Below, one piece after another: positions 1 to 11,354 of a DNA stretch of 64,000 nucleotides (positions within the stretch are counted from its first letter, which is position 1; each line of letters starts with the position of its first letter). Source of the DNA: Dysidea avara (lineage: Eukaryota; Porifera; Demospongiae; Dictyoceratida; Dysideidae); NCBI RefSeq assembly GCF_963678975.1, contig NC_089281.1:4613277-4677276 (forward strand), read 5' to 3'. Both the position numbers and the translations under genes were made by a program. The notes under the pieces were generated by a model, which saw only the letters and a list, made by a program, of their open reading frames with translations, did not search any database and was not told the origin of the DNA.

Positions 1-95
1 ACTCATGTGAGTTCTACAATTATTACCTATAATGTTTCAATACAGACTATGACGGTTTGGTATCATGTGCTCTTCTGAGCATGCACAGAGTAAAT

Positions 96-330
96 GTGAC
101 CGAATTTGACAGAACCAGGCTTCCACATGGATCCAATTCTTTCACTTTGACCAACAGTATCATGATCATCCAACAAGCTATTGGCCTGAAAGTTTCACAC
201 AATGCTTCCATAACATTACAAAAGTACAGGTCAAAATTTGAAGCTGATGGCATACTCCTACACTGAGTTATCATCTCTCAAAGGTGTAAAACTGGATGTG
301 TGGAAGCCTGGTTTTGTCAAATTTGGTCAC
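96..330. mobile_element. Small terminal-inverted-repeat element (MITE-like)
   Basis: The two ends are inverted copies of about 33 bp: GTGACCGAATTTGACAGAAC begins at 96 and its near-complement (…TTTTGTCAAATTTGGTCAC) ends at 330, with the CAGGCTTCCACA block shared inside both arms. The 235-bp length and lack of convincing coding content fit a non-autonomous DNA transposon. Short open frames inside it are not gene-like. No target-site duplication was identified. Confidence 0.55.
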
Positions 331-699
331 AAATAATGGCTTACCATGCACGCGGTAGCCTAAGAAGGAAGTGGGCGGTGGATGAGAAACTAATAATCAC
401 TAAATAGGGGCCTAATAGATAATCCAGCAGCTTCATCAAGTAATTTTCTACATTGAGACCGTGAGATTACTGTAGCTTGTTGAATGTAGCCTAGAGCATT
501 ACACAGTGAGGACAGTGATGATTGTAAATAATCACCAACTTGCTGCTTACAGAAGTTTATTGTATTGTTTCTCCAGCAATTCCATAATACCTTAGCTTTA
601 ATAATAAAAGTTTTTGTGAAACACTTTGTCCAAGGCTTTAGTGAAGTTCAATAGAATACGGTTTGGCTTTTGCCGGAGTTTAATGAAGCATGGACAGTT
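331..699. other. Non-coding stretch, nothing recognised
   Basis: AT-rich sequence with no long open frame, no paired splice signals and no repeat that could be matched elsewhere in the window. Confidence 0.5.
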
Positions 700-3368
700 T
701 GATACTCTAATAAAACAGTCAGCCACTCTAATAAAACAACCACTTTTACATTTCCTTTAAAGCTGTAAGTATAGCTACTTAATTCAGAGCTTCAAATATG
801 AAAATTTTCCTGGCAGTAAGCCCCCAGACCCCCACGAATAATACGCATAGTTGTTGTATGCTTACTTCACCATCAAAGCTTGCCCCCTTACTCTTTGGCC
901 TGCTCCACTACCCCTGGTTTGCAGGCAGGTTTTTCATATATTGTGTATGAAGATTGAAATAATTATATAATTATACTGCATGCAAGAGGCATTGTTTAAT
1001 TACTAGCTATAGCTACATAGTCTGCATGTGTACTTAATAGCCATAAGCCTTGTAATAGTATTGTGCAAAATTAGTACTGCTAAACTAATATTATGGGGCA
1101 CAACGTAATTAACTTTTCAATTTCAAATCAGAGTCTCAAAGAAGAGTAGTCTGCCCACTACTATTCATCTCAAAGATACAGGTGAAATGAATGACATGTT
1201 GCTTGCTGACATTGACAGAGAATCATTATAATTCACTTCCATGACACTGGCACCTATGTGACTGATTGTTTTGTGAGAGTATAATATGACTTCTGTAGTA
1301 AGAGTATATTGATTATTAGAAGCTAGATCGATCATTGTTAATAATGTGGTTATGTTCATGATACCATAAGAATTTTATAATCTGGTGCAACCTGATAATA
1401 CCAGCACAGCGACCTGGTTCAACTTTCATGCAAGTACGCAAATTTACATGTCAACTAAGTGGTGTTTCCCCCCAATTCCCTGCTTGCATAATATATCAAA
1501 ACTACTGTGCATTCTTTCTTTGCTAGTACCCTATAATGTAGTTTCAAAGCTTGGGAATTATACTCACAATCTATATGCCTGGACAATTGAAACCAGTAAT
1601 AAACTATATAGTTACCTTTCAAAGCTTCATACTTGATCTTTTGTCTGTCTGCTGGATAACATGCAGTCTTGTACATTTGCCATGAACTATATAGCTTGCA
1701 GCGTTTGGCATCCACTCAGCTTGCCTGCTATGGGCATCATGCACCAAGAGTTTATGGGGATCAGAGGGTGTCCAACTGAAGAACATTCTGCAAAAAACTC
1801 AACTCAATTAGATTTTTCTTACAACTAAGGCTTAACTCTCTCTATCAATCACCAGTAGAGGTGTACGTATGTCAAAAGTGAATTTGTAGCAGTGAATTTG
1901 TACAGGCTGTACTACTGGGAGTTAGACACTCTTCTCCTTAAATAATATTGTAACATTACCACATGTAGCTATACAGCAATAGTAGCTAGAGATATTTGGC
2001 TGTGTGTTTTAATTGTGTGTATTTGTAGGCTGGTAAGTATATAATTTGGGTACTTAAGTACATACAGATGTGTGGTAAGTAATAGATAGTCAGAACATAC
2101 ATATTTTAATATACTGCAAACATTGCAAACCAGCTGCAGTCCACACACCCAGGAAAGAAAATGTGACCACTCTATCCCTACTATACTAAGAGTCCAAAAT
2201 AGAACTACTGCTAGTTTGTACTGTAAAGAACATGATGACCACCTTTTGTGAAATCCTATTGCTAGTCTGTCCCAGGGCCATGCATAATTTTCTAAACTTC
2301 TGCAACACTGTAATAAGTTACAGTTACTTATTATATATATATACTCCAGATGAAAAAATGTCATAAAAATAATAAGTCATACCTATGAATAACTAGACTA
2401 CTTAGCTATGGTTACAGTTATTAGCTGTAACTTATGTAATAAAATTTCTGTGCAGCTAGGTAATAATTCTTATTTTCATCATAGTATGTATGTAATACTA
2501 CGTTTCCCATTACTAGTAACAGGTTATGGCTTCTTCAAAAGTATCAAGTTATATTACCACACTATGAATAGTAATGTTCTAGAAGCCCAAAAAGCGTTAA
2601 CTATTGTGTTCTCATGGCCAACTCTCTCTGTGTATAAGTGCATGCACATGTGTGCATTTGCTACATGTAGCAGAAGGACATTGCCTGTGAATTAAGGTGA
2701 TCTGCGATCCATGTGTGTACATCCAGTGCACAGACTATCAGATGATAGCTACATGGTAGTGAAAGATCATTACTTACAGTCAATAATGAGGTGGCCTTAT
2801 ATTTAATGAGAATGTAATGCCCATTGAAATGAATAGTATATAGGGTGGCTAAAGTCGGTTCATTGTTCTTCCATTGTCATTCGTACATCATTTGGTTTAG
2901 AATTAGTGTCAAAATATTGAGAATCTTAATGTATAGCTTATAGAAAAGGTTCTGACACCTCTCAAGGTGTACCCAGGGGTCTTTAGGGTGACAGTAAACT
3001 TCCTATTTTTGAGACCTTGGACTTCCTAACTCTAAGCTAGAATCTACCACAGAATGGAGACACCCATATACTTCACCTCTTGTTATGACAGCTAGCCATA
3101 TTGCTCAATCATAATTATTCTGAGCAGATAATGGTTTAATAAAGCAATACTAAAGCATACAAATTCAGCCCATAACATCACAAAGTATATAAAGTAAGCA
3201 TGTGGTGAAATGTTTTACATGGGAGGAAAATTTTTCCATAAGTCTTATGTAACAAACTGTAGTCGGTCTTTCTTTAAATTGCAATGTAAAAGTTTTATGA
3301 TTGCTACTGCATATGTAAAATAAATTAAATTTTCCACACCATTTGCAGAACTCTTTACATACACTTAT

Positions 3369-3662
3369 GCTTTATCGAAGAAGTTAATATTCTTGCTAAC
3401 TCCTGATGTCTTATGTATTCAGTTTCTTCCTGTAAGCACATTATAAACCTCTTAAAGGCCTCTGGTCCTTTACTAGGAAGAATCTGGTGGACTAAAGCAT
3501 TAACCCTCTCCATTGGGGACACCAAGTAGTTCAACAACACATGGTTAGCATCCAGAGTGAGTAAGTGGTGTTTGTTGAGCACCAGTATTAGTGCTGTAAG
3601 GTTCAATATCTCCAGTCTAATGTTCCTCATAACCAACTCCTTTTCTGGTTCATTAAAGTCAT
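3369..3662 (-). pseudogene. CARD-domain exon, donor site mutated
   Basis: The minus-strand frame encodes a caspase recruitment domain (CARD)-like stretch: helix-like LNLTALILVLNKHHLLTLD, then LLNYLVSPMERVNALV, then the hallmark ILPSKGPEAFKRFIMCLQE and a final LARIL helix. CARDs are adaptor domains that pair with other CARDs in innate-immune and cell-death complexes. The exon is 294 bp and is preceded by an intact acceptor (TCTTCTCTTAG, read on the minus strand). At the place where the 57-kb copy has a consensus GTAAGT donor, this copy reads ATAAGT. Without that donor the frame runs 5 codons further to a stop. It is either a dead exon or a truncated terminal exon. Flanking exons were not found. 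Confidence 0.7.
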
Positions 3663-4394
3663 CTAAGAGAAGATATCATTATTTCACCATTATTTTATAA
3701 TGAAGATATTGCAAAAAACATTTGTAATTAAAAGTTTGAAATGGCTAAGTTTTGAAACAGCTTATTGGCTTCTTTGAGCAGGCCAGGAAAAAAACACTCA
3801 ATATGCTAGAAACATACACTGTTTACACAACCTGTTTTAAAGCAAAAGGCAAAGATAAAGATGGTAATTATGCGTGCAGTAAAATGGCACCAGAATTTAC
3901 AAACCGGTAACAAACAACTTCACTCTGCAGGTATGAGCATGTTCATACAGAGTGACTGCAAAGGCTTTTCCATTGTTTGACAATACTTTGGAAGTTGATG
4001 GTGTGAATTCACATAGCTAATTAAATGGAGGTGATATTAATGCACAGTAAAGGATCCATTGTTAACTGTTCCACATGGATGTGTGTTATTGTAGGCTAGA
4101 TTAGCAACTGGTATTAATCACCATAAATTCTGAAAATTGCAGTACAGCTCTACTGAGAACTTTTTTTAAAATAGCAAGATGGCTGAATTATACATATGTA
4201 GCTTACATAACTATAAAATTGTTAATTTAAAAATGAAGTAGGGATCTACGTAACAAAAAGTAGTGAAACAAGAGATGAATGATGATATTACAGCATAGCT
4301 CAGTAGTCTCATCCCCCAGACCCTTCATCAAGTGTGCTTATCAATTATAAATTGGCCATTGCTATTGCCACTGGTGAACCAAATAAAAAAATAA

Positions 4395-4735
4395 AAACCT
4401 AGACAAAAAAGGTATACTGTAAAACGAAAAAAAGAAAGTTGGGTTAAAGCGGATCCCCAACCCCAGACCCTCCACTTGGGTCACGGGACCTACCACTGAG
4501 CCACCGCTGTCAGCTATTGCCTTTCTTTGTTTTCTACATTATAAATGCAACTATAGTAGCAAACCACAAGGGTGTACTATATTATTAAAGAAGAAGGAAC
4601 CAAAGCTGAACCCAACCTAACCCTAACGTTAACACTACTTTTCGCATCCCCTAAAGTCGAATGCTTGGGGAACTACACGTGCCCTAAAGTCGAATGCTTG
4701 GGGCATACCACATCGGTGTCGATAGCTGATAGGTG
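4395..4735 (-). repeat. tRNA-derived SINE-like repeat, minus orientation
   Basis: Read on the minus strand the order is two copies of CCCCAAGCATTCGACTTTAG, a GTTAGGGTT tract, GGGTTCAGCTTTGGTTCCTT, then a tRNA-like module with an A-box-like TGGCTCAGTGGTAG and a B-box-like GGTCTGGGGTTGGGGATCC, followed by a T-rich tail. The same order recurs at 58100-58385, and partly at 56005-56240 and 53530-53640. An internal pol III promoter and dispersed copies are typical of SINEs. It is nested inside the inverted-repeat element. Confidence 0.6.
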
Positions 4736-4744
4736 GCTCTTACA

Positions 4745-4825
4745 TCCACCAGTATACCGGTGGACATAAACACTCCGTTATAAATTATAAGTGAGCATCA
4801 GCAGCTGATGTGCGCTTATAATTTA
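4745..4825. repeat. AT-rich palindrome
   Basis: TTATAAATTATAAGTGAGCA followed by TCAGCAGCTGATG and a near-complementary TGCGCTTATAATTTATAA form a strong hairpin inside the inverted-repeat element. It is probably a structural part of that element. Confidence 0.5.
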
Positions 4826-5041
4826 TAATCGATAAGTGTGCTTGAGGAAGGGTCTACTGGGGGGATCAGACTAATAACTCAGTGGGAAAGTCCCTACTTT
4901 GACATTGAGCAAAATAGTTGTTATAGCTAATATGCCAAAGTAGGGACTTTCCCACTGAGCTATATGCTGTAATACCATCATTCATCTATTGTTTCACTAC
5001 TTTTTGTTGCATAGACCCGCTTCATTTTTAAATTAACAGTT

Positions 5042-6440
5042 TTAAAAAATACTGTAGTGCAGCTAGCTAAAATGTAACTTGTGACTGTTGTATTAGAGTG
5101 ACGGTAACTGAAATATAGTTTACAAGATATACAAGTATAATTAATTACAACATGCACGTGTGAGGTAAAACAATAAATATATATATACTAATTATGCAGT
5201 CAAGTTGGAAGGGAGACGCTGGGCATAGTGGGGAAGGATGAATACAGGGTAAAGGGGGAAAAGTGGGAACTATTAGAGTGACTGTTGTATTAGATTATAT
5301 CTCGAGTCACCCAAGATGTGTGCAGCTACGTAGCTAGACCAATAAGGGGTGAGGTCATCTTGTTTATTGTTAAGTAAACAGTTAAGAGGTATGGTCTCTG
5401 TACTCTATCGATATTAGTCCACCTAGATCTTGAATTGATGGACGTGGTCGCGAACCTATTGCGAATGGGATCTCAATCGCGAACTTGCAGATATCTATAG
5501 CTAATTAGTACCGGCATCTCATAGGGACTTCGAGACCACGTCGACTACTTTGACTTCGTTGAGCCTCTAGCCTTGCAACTGTGGCCAGTGAGACAGTGAA
5601 ATAAAAATTTGAGGTTTGGTGATTTAAAAAAATTATCTGGCCACCTGGAAGTGTTTTGTTGTATTTAATGTTGTTTTATATACTATATGGACTAGTACTA
5701 TTCCGTAAAAGTGATTTTCGTGGCGTAAAATGTCCCTAGAATGATTTTTAAGGGTGGAATTTTGGGCGGCACGCAAAATTTTCATTACGATTCCTACTTA
5801 GACGGTAGTCACGGTACTACCATACCGTTTGATAGCTTAGCCTGTTCTATAGCTAGCTATATACTCAGTATTACAAGCACAGTTTTGCGATTGCTACACT
5901 CAATCACCAAAGGGTGCTGAATTTCATTTATGTGGTAAGAAACAAAGTGACAGTGGTGGAGAAACTATCATCACTATACAAGTGGCTTGGATAGTTTTTT
6001 TTGCAGATGCCCACCAGTGATCTTGGTATATGCACTTAAAAAATATTTCTATTTATCTATAAGAAGTCATGCTATTTAAGTATAGGGGTGAATGCAAAGG
6101 GAATTCTCCCAAGCTGTGCCTCCTCCCCTATACTTATATCCATGTTATAAATGTGACTCAACTGCCTGTTTAAGATGAGAAAGTGTGAGTACAAAAACAA
6201 AAATAATGTGTATCATACGTACTGTATATTAGGGATCATGCAGTTTTGGGCTTTCTTGCCCAAAAATATCACCCTAAAACCAGCCTCAAATTTCCTTCAC
6301 AACAGCTTGGCAGTATTGGTTAGGCATAGCCAAGCCCAAAAATGCCTTCAGAGTGACCCCAAATCCTTCCAACAAGTTTTTATGGGATTTAAAAAAATTC
6401 TTATTAACTGAATTTTCTATACTGACTAACTAACCGATCA
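5042..6440. other. Intergenic sequence, part of A1
   Basis: No gene recognised. It contains one diverged copy of the window-wide TATTAGAG motif (5272-5306) and, at 6220-6420, a dispersed repeat also present at 53256-53450 (TATTAGGGA-CATG…CTTTCTTGCCCAAAAATATC in this copy). Confidence 0.5.
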
Positions 6441-6564
6441 CTTCAGCCAAGCAATGGATAAGGTTACGGGCTTGATTTTTTCACTGTTCGACATCACTTC
6501 GTCCCGAGACGTACCTTAATTTTTGCCAACCACAGTACGTACAATGCACATATTATGGACCTAG

Positions 6565-6853
6565 CAGGGGCGTAGCCAGGGGGGGTTCAAAGGGTTCGGA
6601 CGAACCCCCTTTTCAGAGTTAAGTTTTTTAAATCGTGATACTGGTTAACTAGAACTGAATTAACTTACACAAATCCACTGAAATGGGTAGCTACAGGTCT
6701 TCAGGCAGAGGAATTCAAGTACCTCTACTCGCTATTGCGAATGAATTTATAAGAATACACATGTTTACACGTGTACACGGCCCCAGACCCCCGCTGTGGA
6801 GATTCTATACTTAGGGCAGAACCCCCCTTTTGGAAATCCTGCCTACGCCCCTG
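6565..6853. mobile_element. hAT-like miniature element
   Basis: Begins CAGGGGCGTAGCCAGG and ends CCTACGCCCCTG, inverted repeats of a form common in animal hAT-type miniature elements. G/C runs abut both arms. CCTAG occurs on both sides (6560-6564 and 6854-6858), a partial target duplication. The related sequence at 56460-56500 reads straight through without this insertion. Non-coding, 289 bp. Confidence 0.65.
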
Positions 6854-7021
6854 CCTAGCTACCTTTGTCCTCGGGTAAGTAGAATTCTAGGAAAACGGGA
6901 ACGGGACGGGAACGGAAACAACCAGCGGAAAATGCCTGATAAAGGTCATCATACCAATATAAAGGTTGGATTTTACAGCACAATGCTTCTTTGCAGCATT
7001 GTTGGATTCTTCCGCTAAAAT

Positions 7022-7079
7022 GATCGAAACACTCTAATAGAACAGTCACCTGTAGTAAAATACTCTAATAGAGCAGTCA
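7022..7079 (-). repeat. Dyad motif pair, left MULE arm
   Basis: Two copies of ACTCTAATAGARCAGTCA preceded by GATCGAAAC, on the minus orientation relative to the 12-kb site. Part of the inverted arm of the 6873-8040 element. Confidence 0.7.
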
Positions 7080-7831
7080 AAATGTTTTGTTACTTATCCC
7101 ACCAGAGACCCACATTGATGGCCTGTGAATTGATGGGCTATATAACTGTCATAGATTAGGTATATAGACTAGCTAAGTCATCAACATTGAAAGTTAGCTA
7201 CTCCATAAAATTTATACCAATATAGCATATAATTATAAGTTTACAAACTAGGATTCTAATTAACTGACATTACCTTTTTGTAGGCGGACACCTTGTACAG
7301 GCTTTGCCTTTTGTGTATGCTTTCCTTTTTGGTAAATTGATAATAATAATAATAACCTGCATATAGATGAGGGAAGTTGTACCTGCAACCTCAGGAAAAT
7401 GTCACAAGATGGGCACATGGCAGCTGAAGTATGTGTAGGTGCATGGCTCCAATAAGAAGACTAAGGACTATATGAGCAGTCATGGGGCTCTTGCATGGAG
7501 CCACTTTAGCTTGACAAGCATGCCATTGCTGCATGTATACTCCAATCATATGACTTCCTCATCTGGAAGCAGTATAGGTGCAGTTTTCAAACCCTAAAAT
7601 AGGCACTGCCAGTTAACTAGAGTACTTTGTGAATCTCAGTTTTCATATCATTAGTATTTTAATGTTTAATAGTTGAATATATTTTTTAAAATTAATATGG
7701 TTTCAAAGGAGTAGCTAACTTTCAATGTTGATGATTTAGCTAGTCTATATACCTAATCTATGACAGCTATAGCACATCAATTCACAGGCCATCAGTGTGG
7801 GTCTTTGGTGAGATAGTTAACAAAACATTTT

Positions 7832-7889
7832 TGACTGTTCTATTAGAGTATTTTAATGCAGGTGGCTGCTCTATTAGAGTGTTTCGATC
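7832..7889 (+). repeat. Dyad motif pair, right MULE arm
   Basis: Two copies of TGACTGTTCTATTAGAGT / GGCTGCTCTATTAGAGTG followed by TTTCGATC, inverted relative to 7022-7079. Confidence 0.7.
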
Positions 7890-8099
7890 ATTTTAGCGAA
7901 AGGATCCAAACAATGCCGCAAAGAAATGAAAATTCGACCTGTCCAACCTGTATAATTGCATAATGACCTTTATCAGGCATTTTCCGTGAGTCGTTCCCGT
8001 TCCCGCTTTCCGTTCCGTTTTCCTCGGATTCTACTTACCCTTTGTCCTCCTTTGTGTTCCAGTTCTTTCGCTGATAACGTCGATTTGCAATAGTACAGT

Positions 8100-10783
8100 T
8101 AAGGCCACCATTCTTCGGCGATTAGATTTATGGACTGATGGTGACTTTGATTCACTGGTACTTGAAGGTAGCACTATTCAGTCCCGTCTATCATTTAATA
8201 AACTTACTAATAAAACTGCCTCTCGATTATCTCGTTCCTTTGCTCATTTAATGTTTGTTGGTTGAGTGAAGTCTGCTCTCCAACTATTGAATGACACAAC
8301 TACAACAGTCAAACCTCTATCTTTAGATGACATACAGCCTTCTGGTAAATCTGTGAGAAAGATTCTTCCAGAAAAGCACCCTTCTAGTCGTCAAGTTTCT
8401 GCCAGAGCATTGTTACCATCTAACTCACTCCACAATTGTGATAGTTCTCCAATCATTTTGAGGAAACTGACGAAGTGCTGATTCAGAAAATGGCTCTTAA
8501 ATGTGAAGGTGCTCCAGGCCCTTCAGGTGTTACCTCTAGTGAATCACAGACAGAATGGAGAAAGTTATATTCTTCCTTTGGATCAACTTTTACTGACTTG
8601 TGTAGTGCCATTGCTTCAGCAACTCGTCGATTGTGTGTTGATTTTGTTGACCCTTGTTGCCTAACAGCCTTTGTAGCATGTCATTTAATTGCCTTGGACA
8701 AGTGTCCAGGTGTCCGCCCAATTGGCATTGCATGGAGAAGTAATTTGAAGGATTGTAAGCAAAGCTATTCTATTGGTGCTTAAATTTGATATTTTACAGG
8801 CAGCTGGATCTAGTCAGTTGTGTGCAGGCCAGGATTCAGGGTGTGAAGCTGCGATTCATGCCGTATGTGATCTATATAATCAACCTGAACTGAAGCTGTT
8901 CTCCTGATTGATACTTCTAATGCCTTTAATTCTCTTGCTCGGAATACTGCCCTTTTGAACATTCAAGAATTGTGTCCTCCTTTCTCTGTGCCTTTAATCA
9001 ATACGTATCGACGATCTGTTGAGCCTTTTGTTGATGGTGAGTGCATTTTTCTACTGAAGGAACCACTTAGGCATGCCTATGTATGCACTTGGAGTTTTAC
9101 CGTTAATTTTGATATACAAATTAGACAATCATGCAGTTAGTCAATTTGGTATGCAGATGATACCTGTGCCAGTGGTTCTCTGCAGAATCTCCGTCAATAG
9201 TGGAATGATTTATTGTCACTTGGTCCTGATTACGGATACTTTATTAATGCTTCCAAGTGTTGGTTGCTTTTAAGACAGTGCCACCACTGATGCCAACATT
9301 TTTGAAGGTACAGGAGTCAATGTTTGTTGTGATGGTTGGAGATATCTGGGGTCTCCTACTGGTACTTCCAATTTTGTCAATAGTTTTGTGTCATCACAAG
9401 TGTAATCCTGGTGTGATGAACTATCTTTGCTTGCTGATATTGCCAGATCACAACCCCACGCTGTTTTTTCATCATATATTCATGGTTTTACTAGTAAATG
9501 GACCTTTTTGTGTCAAACTACTCCTAATGTTTCCATCTCCTCAAACCTTTGGATGATTTCATTAATACTACTTTTCTTACAGTCCTTACAGAACAACCAC
9601 AGTGTAATGATTTACTCTACTCAGAGATCTCTTGAGTTTACCTATTAGAGAAGGAGGGCTTGGTTTTGTTGAACCATCCAAAGCTGCTGAATCTCAGTAT
9701 GCAAACTCTACTCTGATCACCACTTCATTTGTTTCCATCTTGACCAGTCAATCATCTGCTACAGTAATAGATGCTCATGATCAGATGTCTAAAGCTAATC
9801 AGTTGTTCATCGTTCCAATTGAGAAAGGACCAGAGAACATTTCAACATTATTTACCAACAGCTTTCTGCTCCTTTGAAGAAATGTGTTGACATTGCTAGG
9901 GAGAAGGGAGCATCCTCCTGGCTTTCAGCAATGCTGATACAGAAGCATGGATATGCTCTACATAAACAAGCTTTTTGTGATGCAATTGCTTTCCGGTATG
10001 GCTGGAGACCCCCTCATCTCCCCACCACATGTGCTTGTGGGAAGCCTTTTTCTGTTGATCATTCACTTAACTGTTCATTTGGTGGTTTTCCCACAATTAG
10101 GCATAATGAATTACGTGATATGACTGCCAACCTACTATCTCAAGTCTGTTCTAATGTGCAGGTTGAACCACATCTTCAACCACTTTCAGGTGAAACTTTG
10201 TCTCATCGTACTTTGAATGCTGATGATCAAGCAAGATTAGATATTTCTGCAAAGGGTTTCTGGAATACATCCCACGAACTTGTATTTTTCGATGTAAGAG
10301 TTTTTATTCCCCTGGCAAAGAGTCACATTAACCAGTCACTTTCCTCTTGCTACAGAAAAAACGAGAAAGAAAAACAACATGTGTATGAGGAAAGAGTCCG
10401 CAACGTTGAGCATGGAACCTTCACACCACTTGTTTTCTCTGCTACCGGTGGCATGGGACCTATCACTACTACTTTTTACAAACGTTTGGCCTCCCTTTTA
10501 TCTGATAAACTGCATCAAACATGTAATCAGACAATTCGTTGGCTTCGATGCAGCTTGAGTTTCTCTCTACTGATATCTTTGATTATGCGTTTAAGAGGGG
10601 CAAGATCTTCATGTGGTAGACCACAGCCTGCTGGCAGTGATATTTCCCTGGCAGTTAGTGAAGCAAAGATTTAACTGTGGAATACATATTTCTTTGTGTG
10701 TTAAGTATTTGATAATATTTATATATATATATATCAAGAGTATTTACTCTTGATATATGTATATGTATAAAAAATTTGCAGTA
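8100..10783 (+). pseudogene. Decayed reverse-transcriptase retroelement
   Basis: Pieces of one reverse transcriptase appear in order across three frames. They are GVRPIGIAWR-like at about 8710, CAGQDSGCEAAIHAV at about 8825, a palm block VLLIDTSNAFNSL at about 8900, INTYRRSVEPFVDGEC at 8995-9045, the catalytic YADD box at about 9150, LGPDYGYFINASKCW at about 9220, and LADIARSQPHAVFSSYIHGF at about 9430. An open 266-codon C-terminal segment runs 9874-10674 (Cys/His-rich CACGKPFSVDHSLNC, then the HLQPLSGE, ARLDISAKGFW and FFDVRVF blocks). Multiple frameshifts make it a pseudogene. TTTGCAATAGTAC near 8088 and TTTGCAGTAGTGC near 10780 look like a degenerate 13-bp target duplication. Related flanks lie at 56500-56780. 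The clade is uncertain. Confidence 0.75.
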
Positions 10784-11096
10784 GTGCAATAAGCTTCCCT
10801 CTAGCTGTGTCATGCTTTTGCTTTTCGCCCGCATTTTCCGTAGCGACTCAGTGGATTCATTGCAGAGAAGTTTCTTGTATTGCTTTGTTTGTAACACTGT
10901 GTAACAAGTAGAGCATAGCTACAAACAAAGCGTAATGTCCACCTCACTTTTCAGTGCATAGCTAATTGGTTATTGCATGGGGTGCATGTTCAGACGCAAA
11001 ATTATTTTATGGAATGCCTGACGCCATTCTTTCTTTTAATGTGGTACACATGGATTCAGTAGTCATAATTGTGTTATTAAAAAAGTAAACAAACAT
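10684..11096. other. 3' flank of the retroelement insertion
   Basis: AT-rich hairpin at 10724-10765 (TATATCAAGAGTATTTACTC and its complement), then sequence at 10800-11090 homologous to 56555-56830, i.e. the dispersed repeat into which the retroelement inserted. No gene. Confidence 0.55.
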
Positions 11097-11354
11097 GTAG
11101 AAGGAAAAATTAGGGAATAAGCAGGGAAACAAGAAAACAGCTAAAAAGTTGTGAAACAAGGGAGCTGCAGATATGCTAGTGGACATGTAATCCCTAATTC
11201 AGTCATGGTTATAGACTGAAGAGTAGGGATTAGATGTCCACTAGTATATCTGCAGGTATAGGCAACCTCCCTTGTTTCACAACTTTTTAGCTGTTCCTGC
11301 TTTTTTCTTCTTTGATCCCTAATGCAGCTTAAAATTCCTAATTTTTCCTTCTAC
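11097..11354. mobile_element. Palindromic MITE
   Basis: Almost the whole 258 bp folds on itself. It starts GTAGAAGGAAAAATTAGG and ends CCTAATTTTTCCTTCTAC, with matched internal blocks CAGCTAAAAAGTTGTGAAAC, GCAGATATGCTAGTGGACAT and ATCCCTA. A truncated copy lies at 56838-56930 in the same flanking context, so the insertion predates duplication of that host repeat. No coding capacity. Confidence 0.75.

Larger units (their letters stand above)
4218..5041. mobile_element. Inverted-repeat element with nested SINE
   Basis: Arms at about 4218-4345 and 4835-5041 are inverted copies. Shared blocks are GTTAATTTAAAAATGAAG, CAACAAAAAGTAGTGAAACA, GATGAATGATG and CAGACCCTTC-TCAAG. Comparison with A2 near 57855 shows sequence corresponding to the left flank but no element, so it inserted into A1 after duplication or was lost from A2. 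The right arm contains its own perfect hairpin (CTCAGTGGGAAAGTCCCTAC at 4877 and its complement at about 4936-4960). A tRNA-related repeat occupies the middle. No coding sequence. Confidence 0.6.
700..6130 (+). repeat. Segmental duplication block A1 (partner A2 at about 44100-58760)
   Basis: Ordered, same-orientation matches link this block to 44100-58760. Examples are 703-760 with 44130-44165, 1110-1200 with 44520-44620, 2480-2570 with 48460-48525 plus 52995-53030, 2710-2950 with 53030-53230, 3369-3662 with 57107-57400, 3745-3840 with 57477-57580 and 5890-6090 with 58540-58720. A1 is the compact copy. It lacks the minisatellite element, GT microsatellite, SINE and LINE pieces found in A2, so it serves as an empty-site reference. 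Apart from the CARD exon and nested repeats listed separately, no coding sequence is recognised in it. Confidence 0.8.
6873..8040. mobile_element. Mutator-like non-autonomous element with long inverted repeats
   Basis: The 9-bp target duplication TTTGTCCTC is perfect at 6864-6872 and 8041-8049. The element begins GGGTAAGTAGAATTC and ends GATTCTACTTACCC. The arms are about 340 bp (6873-7215 and 7700-8040) and still readily aligned. Long terminal inverted repeats plus 9-bp duplications are hallmarks of the Mutator (MULE) superfamily. The 480-bp centre has no transposase, so it must have moved in trans. An uninterrupted copy of the target is present at 56490-56510. Each arm carries two copies of the TATTAGAG motif. 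Confidence 0.85.

Noticed and set aside
57-266. 69- and 75-codon overlapping frames at the left end
   Set aside because: They lie inside the 96-330 inverted-repeat element, overlap on opposite strands and have no domain or splice support.
1969-2364. 131-codon minus-strand frame
   Set aside because: Aligned A2 sequence (45960-48310) does not keep it open and it has no domain; chance frame in AT-rich DNA.
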